From positions 248,001-312,000 of the forward strand of contig NZ_KZ857176.1 in the NCBI RefSeq assembly GCF_003350925.1: 64,000 bases of DNA. The letters are read 5' to 3'. Within the stretch, counting starts at the first letter, position 1, and the number at the start of each line of letters is the position of its first letter. Positions 44,649 through 51,441 of this stretch are shown here, one piece after another. The translations under genes were made by a program, and so were the position numbers. The stretch comes from Dyella tabacisoli (GTDB lineage: Bacteria > Pseudomonadota > Gammaproteobacteria > Xanthomonadales > Rhodanobacteraceae). Below the pieces are notes generated by a model. It was not told the DNA's origin. It saw only the letters and a program-made list of their open reading frames with translations, and made no database searches.

Positions 44649-45127
44649 GAAGTATGGGGTGCGTGGGGGTGAGGTACGCCGCTATGCGCGGAGTGGGTTG
44701 CGCTAAGCAGCCGGCGTTCGACCGCATCGACAAAGATCGGTGGCGAGACCAGTTGCATCTCGCCGCTGGCCATATCTACGGCGACCTGCACGGTGCTGGC
44801 GCGAGTCATGCGGACGCCGGTCTGTGCATCGCTGATTAGATAGTTGAGTTTGAGCCGGTTCTGCCATTCGATCAGGTCGGCGCGCACCAGCAGGCGTTGA
44901 CCGAATTGCGCCGCGCGCACGTAGCGCAACTGCAGATCGATCACCGGCCAGACGTAACCGGCGGCTTTCATCTGCGTGTAGTTGTGACCGATATCGTCGA
45001 GCAGGGCGCAGCGGGCGATTTCCAGATACTTCACGTAGTGGCCATGCCAGACCACGTCCATGGAGTCCACGTCGAAGAAAGGCACAACGACCTCGGTCTC
45101 GATTTTCAAAACACCGTCAGTGCGCAT
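44645..45127 (-). CDS. Hotdog acyl-thioesterase (4HBT/YbgC-like, ApeK-like)
   Basis: A 160-residue thioesterase with the 4-hydroxybenzoyl-CoA thioesterase motif 'DVDSMDVVWHGHYVKYLE', in which the Asp of 'DVDSMD' and the His-Gly-His loop are typical. It should release mis-primed chains or the finished acyl chain from the ACP. It overlaps the acyltransferase upstream by 11 bases and the methyltransferase downstream by four. The C-terminal tail ('SAHSGVPHPHAPHTS') is His/Pro-rich and beyond the fold. Confidence 0.87.
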   Translation of the reverse strand: MRTDGVLKIETEVVVPFFDVDSMDVVWHGHYVKYLEIARCALLDDIGHNYTQMKAAGYVWPVIDLQLRYVRAAQFGQRLLVRADLIEWQNRLKLNYLISDAQTGVRMTRASTVQVAVDMASGEMQLVSPPIFVDAVERRLLSATHSAHSGVPHPHAPHTS

Positions 45128-46079
45128 CGGATGCCTCGATCGTTTGCCAATAGGGGTAGAAATTGAACCATTGCTGCGGTGCTTGCAGACATTGTTGCGC
45201 TAATCGGTCGGCGTAGCGCTGCATCCAGGCCTTGATGGCGGCATCGCGCTGGCCGCGCTCCCATGCCGGGGCGTCGATAAAGGGCTCCAGATAGATGCGG
45301 TAACGGCCTTCGATCTTCAGGCAGCACATCAGATTTACCGGGCAACGCAGCAGGCCGGCGAGCAGCCAGGGGCCTTGCGGGAAAGCGGCCGGGTGGCCGA
45401 GAAAGTTCACCATGGCATGCCGGCCGCCATGCAGCGGCACGCGGTCGCCGGCAATCGCCAGCCACTCGCCGCGTTCAATCCGCTGCGATAAATCCATCAT
45501 CATCGCGGTGTCCAGTTCGCTCACCTGGATCAGCCGCAGGCCACGGTCGCCGGCTTCGTCGAGCAGGCGATTGAAATGCTCGACATGGCGGTTATGCACC
45601 AGCACGTTGAGCGGCACTTGTTCGCCCAGCTCGGCCATTGCGCGGCAGACATCCAGATTGCCCAGATGCGTGCCGATCAGGATTTGTCCGCGACCACCGT
45701 GGCGGCTTTGCAGCAACTGTGCGCGGATGCCGCCGGGGTCCACCAGTTGTACCTGCTCCAGCCGCAGCTTGCCGCGCCATACGTCGAGGCGGTCGAGCAG
45801 GCTTTCGGCGAAGGCCATGAACTGGCCGAATACGCTGCGCAGGTGGGGGCGCAGTTCGTTACGTCCGCTCCAGTGGGCAAGGCGGTGCTGGTATTGCCGC
45901 ACGTTACGTCGCGCGCTGCGGCCGGAGACAAAGAAATACAGCACGATCAGATACAGCACCGGCGCCAACGCTCGGCGGCCAAGCACGCGTACCGCAAAGG
46001 CGGTGAATTTCATTAGCAAAAAACTGCCGCGTTCCTTGTGTAACGCCCAGTGACGTTCCTTCGTCTGCGTGCCAGTCAT
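45117..46079 (-). CDS. LpxL/HtrB-family lauroyl/myristoyl-type acyltransferase
   Basis: A 320-residue membrane-bound acyltransferase with an N-terminal hydrophobic helix (about 30-50). The catalytic HxxxxD-like site is in 'GTHLGNLDVCRAMAELG' (His-Leu-Gly-Asn-Leu-Asp). Later blocks 'AGDRVPLHGGRHAMVNFLGH' and 'FPQGPWLLAGLLRCPVNLMC' follow the Lpx late-acyltransferase pattern. In aryl-polyene clusters it probably attaches the polyene to a lipid anchor. It overlaps the dehydratase gene (4 bases) and thioesterase gene (11 bases). Confidence 0.87.
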   Translation of the reverse strand: MTGTQTKERHWALHKERGSFLLMKFTAFAVRVLGRRALAPVLYLIVLYFFVSGRSARRNVRQYQHRLAHWSGRNELRPHLRSVFGQFMAFAESLLDRLDVWRGKLRLEQVQLVDPGGIRAQLLQSRHGGRGQILIGTHLGNLDVCRAMAELGEQVPLNVLVHNRHVEHFNRLLDEAGDRGLRLIQVSELDTAMMMDLSQRIERGEWLAIAGDRVPLHGGRHAMVNFLGHPAAFPQGPWLLAGLLRCPVNLMCCLKIEGRYRIYLEPFIDAPAWERGQRDAAIKAWMQRYADRLAQQCLQAPQQWFNFYPYWQTIEASDAH

Positions 46080-46480
46080 CTATGGATATCCGATGGCTTC
46101 GGGCTCAGCAGTAGCCGGCCAGAAGAATAAAGATGCGCACCGAAGCGGTAAGCAAAGTGTAGTTTGCCGCGTGCGGCATCCGCGCGCAGGGTAAGGTCGG
46201 CGCGGTCGCCCGGTCGCAACAGATGCTGAAATTTGAGTGCTTCCATGTTTCGGCATGCCTTGGGTGTACCTAGCCGCGTGGCGGCCAGTTCCAAAGCCCA
46301 GCCTATTTGCACGACACCAGGCAGCACCGGCGCGCCAGGGAAGTGGCCGGCGAAATAGATCAGCTCGGGCGGTATATGCAACGCCAGCGTCCATACACCA
46401 TCTTCTTCTCGCTCCGCCAAAAGCGTAGCGTTACGCGGTTGCGGCAGAACGGCAAAGTCATCCGGCGGTGAGTAATTCAC
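46076..46480 (-). CDS. FabZ/FabA-like hotdog dehydratase (ApeI-like)
   Basis: A 134-residue protein with the FabZ motif 'FAGHFPGAPVLPGVVQIGW', His46 being the catalytic histidine. At the position of the FabZ catalytic Glu there is Gly60, followed by Trp. This may be a trait of the ApeI group rather than a loss. It works with ApeP-like 41458 as the second dehydratase of the cluster. The start codon is GTG at 46480, immediately after the stop of the preceding membrane-protein gene. Confidence 0.82.
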   Translation of the reverse strand: MNYSPPDDFAVLPQPRNATLLAEREEDGVWTLALHIPPELIYFAGHFPGAPVLPGVVQIGWALELAATRLGTPKACRNMEALKFQHLLRPGDRADLTLRADAARGKLHFAYRFGAHLYSSGRLLLSPKPSDIHR

Positions 46481-47050
46481 TCAGGCCCCCTCATGCCCGT
46501 TCTCTTCATACATGCGGCGCAGCCGTTTGCGAAACAGCCACTCGCCGCCGAACAACGCACCCATGATGAAGTAAGCGATCAAGCCGTTGTAAAGCGTCCA
46601 CCACGACAGCGAGGCGTACAACGAGAGCAGCGCCGAAGTGACGCCATTGAATATGAAAAAGCCGACCCAGACCCAGGTGACTTTGCGCGTATAGCGCACG
46701 GCATGCGGCGGCAGCTCGGGCTCGCTTACGCGGGCGATGCGTTCGACTAAGGGTGGGCCGTATTTCAGGCTCAGCCCAAATGCGCATAACAGCAGGGCGC
46801 TTATCAGGGTGGGATACCAATGCAGCAAAGCCTCATTGCCGCTGAAGCCTAGCAGGGCGCAATAAGCCAATGCCGCGCCGACCATCCAGCGTCCGCCGGG
46901 CTGGCGCAGCAGTGCAGGTGCGCGAACTAGCCAGATCGCGCCCAGCACCAGGGCGTACATCGGCGGCGATACTTTATCCATGCCGAAATACACGACGAAG
47001 GGATAGAGCACGCCGGCGAGCGGCAGCAGGATGGAGGTCAGGCGACGCAT
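46481..47050 (-). CDS. Multi-pass membrane protein of the COG4648 type (ApeG-like)
   Basis: A 189-residue protein with about five to six hydrophobic helices ('SILLPLAGVLYPFVVYFGM', 'WTLYNGLIAYFIMGALFGGE') and a basic C-terminus. It is a typical, still unexplained component of aryl-polyene clusters. An inner-membrane role in assembly or export is likely. It overlaps the ACP gene upstream by 13 bases. Confidence 0.8.
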   Translation of the reverse strand: MRRLTSILLPLAGVLYPFVVYFGMDKVSPPMYALVLGAIWLVRAPALLRQPGGRWMVGAALAYCALLGFSGNEALLHWYPTLISALLLCAFGLSLKYGPPLVERIARVSEPELPPHAVRYTRKVTWVWVGFFIFNGVTSALLSLYASLSWWTLYNGLIAYFIMGALFGGEWLFRKRLRRMYEENGHEGA

Positions 47051-47337
47051 GCGGTCCGCTGCGCTTGGACGAAGGCAGCCAGGCTGGCTATCGTGGAAAA
47101 ATGCTGGCGTGCATCCTTGGAGTCCGAGGCAATTCGGATCTCGTAGCGTTTCTGCAGGGCCAGGGCCAGTTCCAAGGCATCTACCGAGTCCAGCCCCAGG
47201 CCGGCGCCGAATAGCGGCTGGTCGGCGGGGATATCGGCAGCGGCGATGTCTTCCAGATTCAAGGTATCGATAATGAGTTGGGCGATTTCCAACTGTAATT
47301 TCTGTGGCGACGAAACGTGCTGTGACAAGTCATTCAT
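47038..47337 (-). CDS. Acyl carrier protein of the aryl-polyene cluster (second)
   Basis: A 99-residue carrier protein with the phosphopantetheine serine Ser51 in 'GLGLDSVDALELALALQKR'. It has an N-terminal extension of about ten residues ('MNDLSQHVSS'). The other carrier of this operon is at 55220. Aryl-polyene systems use two ACPs. The gene overlaps the acyltransferase upstream (4 bases) and the membrane-protein gene downstream (13 bases). Confidence 0.9.
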   Translation of the reverse strand: MNDLSQHVSSPQKLQLEIAQLIIDTLNLEDIAAADIPADQPLFGAGLGLDSVDALELALALQKRYEIRIASDSKDARQHFSTIASLAAFVQAQRTACVA

Positions 47338-48128
47338 GACGATGCGAGTTCCTTGAGATAAAGACGATGCAGATGTTCGTTGAGCCGGCGCGATGCGATC
47401 GGCATGGCGGTGCCTGCGTTGAAAGATTCGAGCGCAATGTCTTCGCCGACGCGCAGCGATACGTGGACGCGGCGATCGGGGATGCGGTACCAGGGCTCGG
47501 CCTTGGTCAAGGTGGTGGGCTTGACCGAGATGAATACCGGCGTGACCACGCGCGCGCCGCGCAAGGCAATGGCCGCGGCGCCGCGATGAAACACTGGTGG
47601 CTGTCCCGCCGCGGTGCGCGTGCCCTCGGGGAAAATAATCAGCGTTTGACCCTCGCGCAACACCTCGGCCGCTTGCTCCAGCATGTCCGGGCCACCGTCG
47701 CTGCTGATGTATTGCGCCGAAAGGACCGCGCCGCGTGTACATGGGTTGCGCCACATGCTTTGCTTGACGATGCAATTGCTGTCGCGGATCTGCGCGATCA
47801 GAAATACCACGTCGATCAACGAGGGATGGTTGGCAATAATCATTTGTCCAGGACGACCCAGGCGCTCGGCGCCTTCGACCTGATACGTTAGTACGCCGCT
47901 GCGCGACATGAATTGCACATGCCAATGAAATGCACGGCTGATCGCCGCGCGGGTGCGACGGCGGTGGGCTGGCCGGTCGCCGGGCCATAGGCCGAGCAAC
48001 GGCAAAATCAGCAGGCGCAGTACCAGGCCGCCAAGGCCGAACAGCGCAAAGCTGAGGCTGGTCGCCAGCAGTCGCCAGGCATAAAAATCGCCGCGCTGTG
48101 GCTTTACGGTAGTGGCTGCCAGATCCAT
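47334..48128 (-). CDS. PlsC-like lysophospholipid-type acyltransferase (ApeD/J-like)
   Basis: A 264-residue acyltransferase with an N-terminal hydrophobic segment (about 20-47). The catalytic HX4D is His101-Asp106 in 'MIIANHPSLIDVVFLIAQ', and the glycerol-phosphate motif is in 'LIIFPEGTRTAAGQP'. It is a second acyltransferase in the operon beside the LpxL-like one, and probably adds an acyl chain to the lipid anchor. The start at 48128 overlaps the preceding gene by 25 bases. Confidence 0.86.
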   Translation of the reverse strand: MDLAATTVKPQRGDFYAWRLLATSLSFALFGLGGLVLRLLILPLLGLWPGDRPAHRRRTRAAISRAFHWHVQFMSRSGVLTYQVEGAERLGRPGQMIIANHPSLIDVVFLIAQIRDSNCIVKQSMWRNPCTRGAVLSAQYISSDGGPDMLEQAAEVLREGQTLIIFPEGTRTAAGQPPVFHRGAAAIALRGARVVTPVFISVKPTTLTKAEPWYRIPDRRVHVSLRVGEDIALESFNAGTAMPIASRRLNEHLHRLYLKELASS

Positions 48129-48844
48129 CGCCGTGTCTTCCAGATATGTTCCAGTGAGGCGCTGCCTGTATGTAGCGCGCGCAGAAAATCGAGCGCATGC
48201 GGCCATGCTCCGATAGATGGATCACCAGCGTGTGTATCGCCCGTGTTTCGTTCAAGACGTAGCTGCCAGTGCCGACCGGCGCTTCCCCCAAGCCGCAGAG
48301 CGAGAGCATATGAGAACGGCACATCGTGAATCCATGGCTCGTAGGCTTGCGCCGGGCGTTCTTCGGCAATCACCACGATCACCGCGGGCGCGCCCTCGGT
48401 CAGCAACATCGCGGCCTCCAGCATGGCGTGCTCGAACGTGTCGGCTTCACCGGCGATAGCCACCGACTCGCCGCGCTGGCCGCGCAGCATCGACCATTGC
48501 CCGGCAATGGCGTTGTGCACCGATAGGCCGAACTGGGTCGGCGACAGCGGTTCTTCGGCAACCAGATCGCTGAGCAAGGCGTAGGTGCGCGGCGACTCGC
48601 CGTGACGCGACGCGAAGACCAGCGGCAATTGCTCTTGCTCGTCGCACAAAGGCCACGCGGCTTCCAAAGTCATACGTGCCAGCCGACTCAATCGACGTCG
48701 CTGCATGGCCGGCAGAAAATCGCAGTTGGGTTGCTCACCGTTATCGGGCAACTTGTGCGGAGCCTCAGCCCAGGCACGCCATGCATCCTCGTTGTCGAGG
48801 CCGGGGGCCCAGGCACGCCATTGTTCGATGCGCACATCAATCAT
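48104..48844 (-). CDS. Ketosynthase-like chain-length/partner subunit (Ketoacyl-synt_2)
   Basis: A 246-residue protein with the N-terminal half of a condensing-enzyme fold ('LPLVFASRHGESPRTYALLS', 'SVHNAIAGQWSMLRGQRGES'). In place of the nucleophilic Cys motif it has 'SVAIAGEADTFEHAMLEAAM', so it cannot condense by itself. Aryl-polyene clusters contain such a CLF-like protein, which forms a heterodimer with a ketosynthase. The start overlaps the ketosynthase gene by four bases. The 25-base overlap downstream with the acyltransferase gene is unusually long for this operon. Confidence 0.82.
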   Translation of the reverse strand: MIDVRIEQWRAWAPGLDNEDAWRAWAEAPHKLPDNGEQPNCDFLPAMQRRRLSRLARMTLEAAWPLCDEQEQLPLVFASRHGESPRTYALLSDLVAEEPLSPTQFGLSVHNAIAGQWSMLRGQRGESVAIAGEADTFEHAMLEAAMLLTEGAPAVIVVIAEERPAQAYEPWIHDVPFSYALALRLGGSAGRHWQLRLERNTGDTHAGDPSIGAWPHALDFLRALHTGSASLEHIWKTRRWIWQPLP

Positions 48845-50127
48845 TTCGCCGACTCCGCATGGCGACGGAAGAGCAGGGCCACACAACTACCGCCAAAACC
48901 GAAATTATTCGACAGCACGCTATCGATGCGCTGTGTCCGTGTGGCGGTCACCAGAGGCGCCTGCGCAAAGGCCGGCTCAAGCATATCGATAGGCGTATTC
49001 GCCGCGATGAAATCGTGCTCCATCATCAACAGGCTGGCGATCGCGTCCAGCGCACCGGCCGCACTGGGCGCGTGGCCGTACTGGCCCTTGATCGAAGACA
49101 TCGGTGGCACGGTCGCACCGCGTTCGGCGAACACGGTATCGATAGCCTGCCATTCGGCCAGGTCGCCTTGCGCGGTAGAGCAAGCGTGGGTGTTGATGTA
49201 GTCGGGTGTTACGTCGGCTTGATGCAGTGCTTGTCGCATGGCGCGGGCGATACCGCCGGCGCCGGGGGCGACCATGCTGGCAGCGTCGGTGCAGGCGCCG
49301 TAGCCGCAAAGTTCGGCCAGTATCGTTGCACCGCGCGCCTGCGCATGCGCCAGCGATTCAAGCACCAGCATGCCGGCGCCCGCTGCAAGCACAAAGCCGT
49401 CGCGCGCGCTGTCGTACGGGCGCGAAGCGCGGGCAGGGTTATCGTTGCTTGCGCTGGATAACGCCCCCATCGCGTCGAACCACAGTGCCGTGGTGTCGTG
49501 CAATTCTTCACTACCGCCGCAAAGCACGATTTGTTGCTTACCTAGCTGAATCAGCTCCATCGCATGGCCGATGGCATGCGTCGCACTGGTGCATGCCGAA
49601 CTCATGGTGTAACTGTGGCCGCCGATATCGAAGGCGTGCGCCAGACCGGCCGATAGCGCGCTGCTCATGCCGCGCGGCACCAGAAACGGTGAGAGTTTGT
49701 CGATGCCTTTGGCGTGAAAATTTTCCAGCGCGAGTTGATGTTCGCTCATGGCACTGCCGCCGCCGATCACCAAGCCGCAGTCCTCTGCGCGCAACTGATC
49801 TTGCGAAAGCCCGGCTTGTTCGATCGCTTCTTGTGTGGCGTGCCAGGCATATAGCGCGTGCGGCGGAAGAAAGCGGCGTAATTTGCGCGGCAGCTCCATC
49901 AGGCCGGTGCTATCTACTGGGCCGCCGACCTGACTGCGCATGCCCAGCGCGGCAAAGTCGGCCATATGACGAATGCCGCTGCGTCCGCTGCGCAGCGCAT
50001 CGAGCATGGCCGCACGGCCATGGCCCAGGCACGAGACGACACCCATGCCGGTCACGACGACACGTTGTAGAAGTGCCGGCTGTAGAAGTGCCGGCCGTAG
50101 AAGTGCCGCTGGCATCGTCGCCGACAT
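48841..50127 (-). CDS. Beta-ketoacyl-ACP synthase with altered histidine motifs (ApeC-like)
   Basis: A 428-residue condensing enzyme beginning at ATG 50127 (TGATG overlap with the previous stop). Cys179 is in 'YTMSSACTSATHAIGH'. The histidine loops read 'INTHACSTAQGD' (His314) and 'SIKGQYGHAPSAAGA' (Lys347, His352), where ordinary enzymes have AHGTGT and KSxxGHT. The triad remains, but the loops differ, so the acceptor pocket may be special. The N-terminus carries three 15-nt repeats coding for PALLQ-like units before 'RVVVTGMG'. Confidence 0.85.
   Translation of the reverse strand: MSATMPAALLRPALLQPALLQRVVVTGMGVVSCLGHGRAAMLDALRSGRSGIRHMADFAALGMRSQVGGPVDSTGLMELPRKLRRFLPPHALYAWHATQEAIEQAGLSQDQLRAEDCGLVIGGGSAMSEHQLALENFHAKGIDKLSPFLVPRGMSSALSAGLAHAFDIGGHSYTMSSACTSATHAIGHAMELIQLGKQQIVLCGGSEELHDTTALWFDAMGALSSASNDNPARASRPYDSARDGFVLAAGAGMLVLESLAHAQARGATILAELCGYGACTDAASMVAPGAGGIARAMRQALHQADVTPDYINTHACSTAQGDLAEWQAIDTVFAERGATVPPMSSIKGQYGHAPSAAGALDAIASLLMMEHDFIAANTPIDMLEPAFAQAPLVTATRTQRIDSVLSNNFGFGGSCVALLFRRHAESAK
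50066..50110 (-). repeat. Three 15-nt tandem repeats in the N-terminus of a ketosynthase gene
   Basis: Units 50066-50080 and 50081-50095 are identical (TGTAGAAGTGCCGGC on the plus strand) and 50096-50110 differs at two positions. They code for PALLQ, PALLQ and AALLR-type units on the minus strand, inserted between the start codon and the conserved first strand of the enzyme. Confidence 0.9.
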
Positions 50128-51350
50128 CAATCGCAGGCCTTGAAGATCAGCGATGTATTGATGCCGCCGAAAGCAAAGTTATTGCTCATCACGCAGTCGG
50201 TGTCGATCGCCCGGCCCTGACCCACGATATGGTCCAGCTCGGCGCAGTTCGGGTCGGGCTCGGCGAGGTTGATGGTGGGAGCGAACCAGCGCGCGCGCAT
50301 CATGCGAATCGCCCACCATGCTTCCAGTGCGCCGCAAGCGCCGAGGGTGTGGCCGACATAGCTTTTCATCGAGCTGATCGGCACCTGGGCGCCAAGCACA
50401 CTGGCCGTGGCATGGCTCTCGGCGATATCGCCGCGATCGGTAGCGGTGCCGTGCGCGCTGATATAGCCGATGGCGGCGGGCGGTAGGCCTGCGTCTGCAA
50501 GCGCCAGCCGCATCGCCACCGCCATGGTTTCACGCGTCGGCTGGGTGATATGGCTGCCATCGGAGTTGCAGCCGAAGCCGACGATCTCCGCGTGAATCGT
50601 CGCGCCGCGCGCGCGGGCATGTTCGTATTCTTCCAGCACCAGGCTGGCCGCACCTTCGCCGACCACCAGGCCATCGCGCGTGCGATCGAACGGCCGCGGC
50701 GTCAGCGGTGCCTCGTCGTTGCGCGTACTGGTGGCGAACAAAGTGTCGAACACCGCCGCGCCAGGGCCGGACAATTCCTCCGCGCCGCCGCACAGCATCA
50801 ACTTTTGTTTGCCCTGTTGAATCGCCTCAAAGCCATAGCCGATCGCCTGGCTTCCCGACGTGCACGCGCTGGACGTGGGCACGATACGTCCCTTGAGGCC
50901 AAAGAACACGCCGACATTTACCGCCGTGGTATGCGCCATCATCTGGATATAACTGGTGGCGGTCACCCCTTGCATCGAGCCGGTTTCGAGCATGCGCCCC
51001 ACCACCCGTACCGGCTCGACGCTGCCACCGGATGAACCATAAGCCACGCCCATGCGGCCATCGCGGATGCTGGCGTCGCCATGCAGGCCGGCATCGCGCA
51101 AGGCGTGCTCGCTGGCCGCCACCGCCAATTGCGCTACCCGACCCATCGAACGCAGTTGCTGGCGCGGCCAATGCGGTGTCTTGAAGTCATCCACCGGGCA
51201 GCCGAGGCGGCCGTTCAACGCATCAAAGTAATCCCACTCCGGCATCCGCCGCACGGCGTTGCGGTATTCGCGTAGACGCGGCTCGATCTGAGTCCAATCA
51301 TGTCCAAGCGGGGTAATGCCGCCCATGCCGGTAATCACGACACGTTTCAT
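50127..51350 (-). CDS. Beta-ketoacyl-ACP synthase of the aryl-polyene cluster (ApeO-like)
   Basis: A 407-residue condensing enzyme starting 'MKRVVITGMGGITPLGHDWT'. The triad is Cys163 ('PTSSACTSGSQ'), His300 ('ISAHGTATDRGD') and His334 ('MKSYVGHTLGACG'). With the next gene it forms a pair of ketosynthases in tandem, followed by the KS-like partner. The active pair for polyene elongation is probably formed from these three. The previous gene ends 91 bases upstream across a hairpin, and the start codon at 51350 is well conserved. Confidence 0.9.
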   Translation of the reverse strand: MKRVVITGMGGITPLGHDWTQIEPRLREYRNAVRRMPEWDYFDALNGRLGCPVDDFKTPHWPRQQLRSMGRVAQLAVAASEHALRDAGLHGDASIRDGRMGVAYGSSGGSVEPVRVVGRMLETGSMQGVTATSYIQMMAHTTAVNVGVFFGLKGRIVPTSSACTSGSQAIGYGFEAIQQGKQKLMLCGGAEELSGPGAAVFDTLFATSTRNDEAPLTPRPFDRTRDGLVVGEGAASLVLEEYEHARARGATIHAEIVGFGCNSDGSHITQPTRETMAVAMRLALADAGLPPAAIGYISAHGTATDRGDIAESHATASVLGAQVPISSMKSYVGHTLGACGALEAWWAIRMMRARWFAPTINLAEPDPNCAELDHIVGQGRAIDTDCVMSNNFAFGGINTSLIFKACD

Positions 51351-51376
51351 CGCGACACCCTACGCTGCAGTGCGCC

Positions 51377-51400
51377 CCTCCCCCTGTTCACAGGGGGAGG
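51377..51400. repeat. C/G-rich 10-bp hairpin inside the operon
   Basis: CCTCCCCCTG, loop TTCA, CAGGGGGAGG make a perfect hairpin in the 91-base gap between the exporter and ketosynthase genes, followed by TTGGGAGGGGG. A closely similar block occurs at 43484-43509 in the centre of the large palindrome, which points to a dispersed intergenic repeat. Confidence 0.75.
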
Positions 51401-51441
51401 TTGGGAGGGGGTAAACGCTTGGGTCGCGCTCAACAGAATCA

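Noticed and set aside
49206-50486. 426-codon open frame opposite the ketosynthases
   Set aside because: Shadow of two conserved genes. The composition is arginine/alanine/serine-rich without structure.
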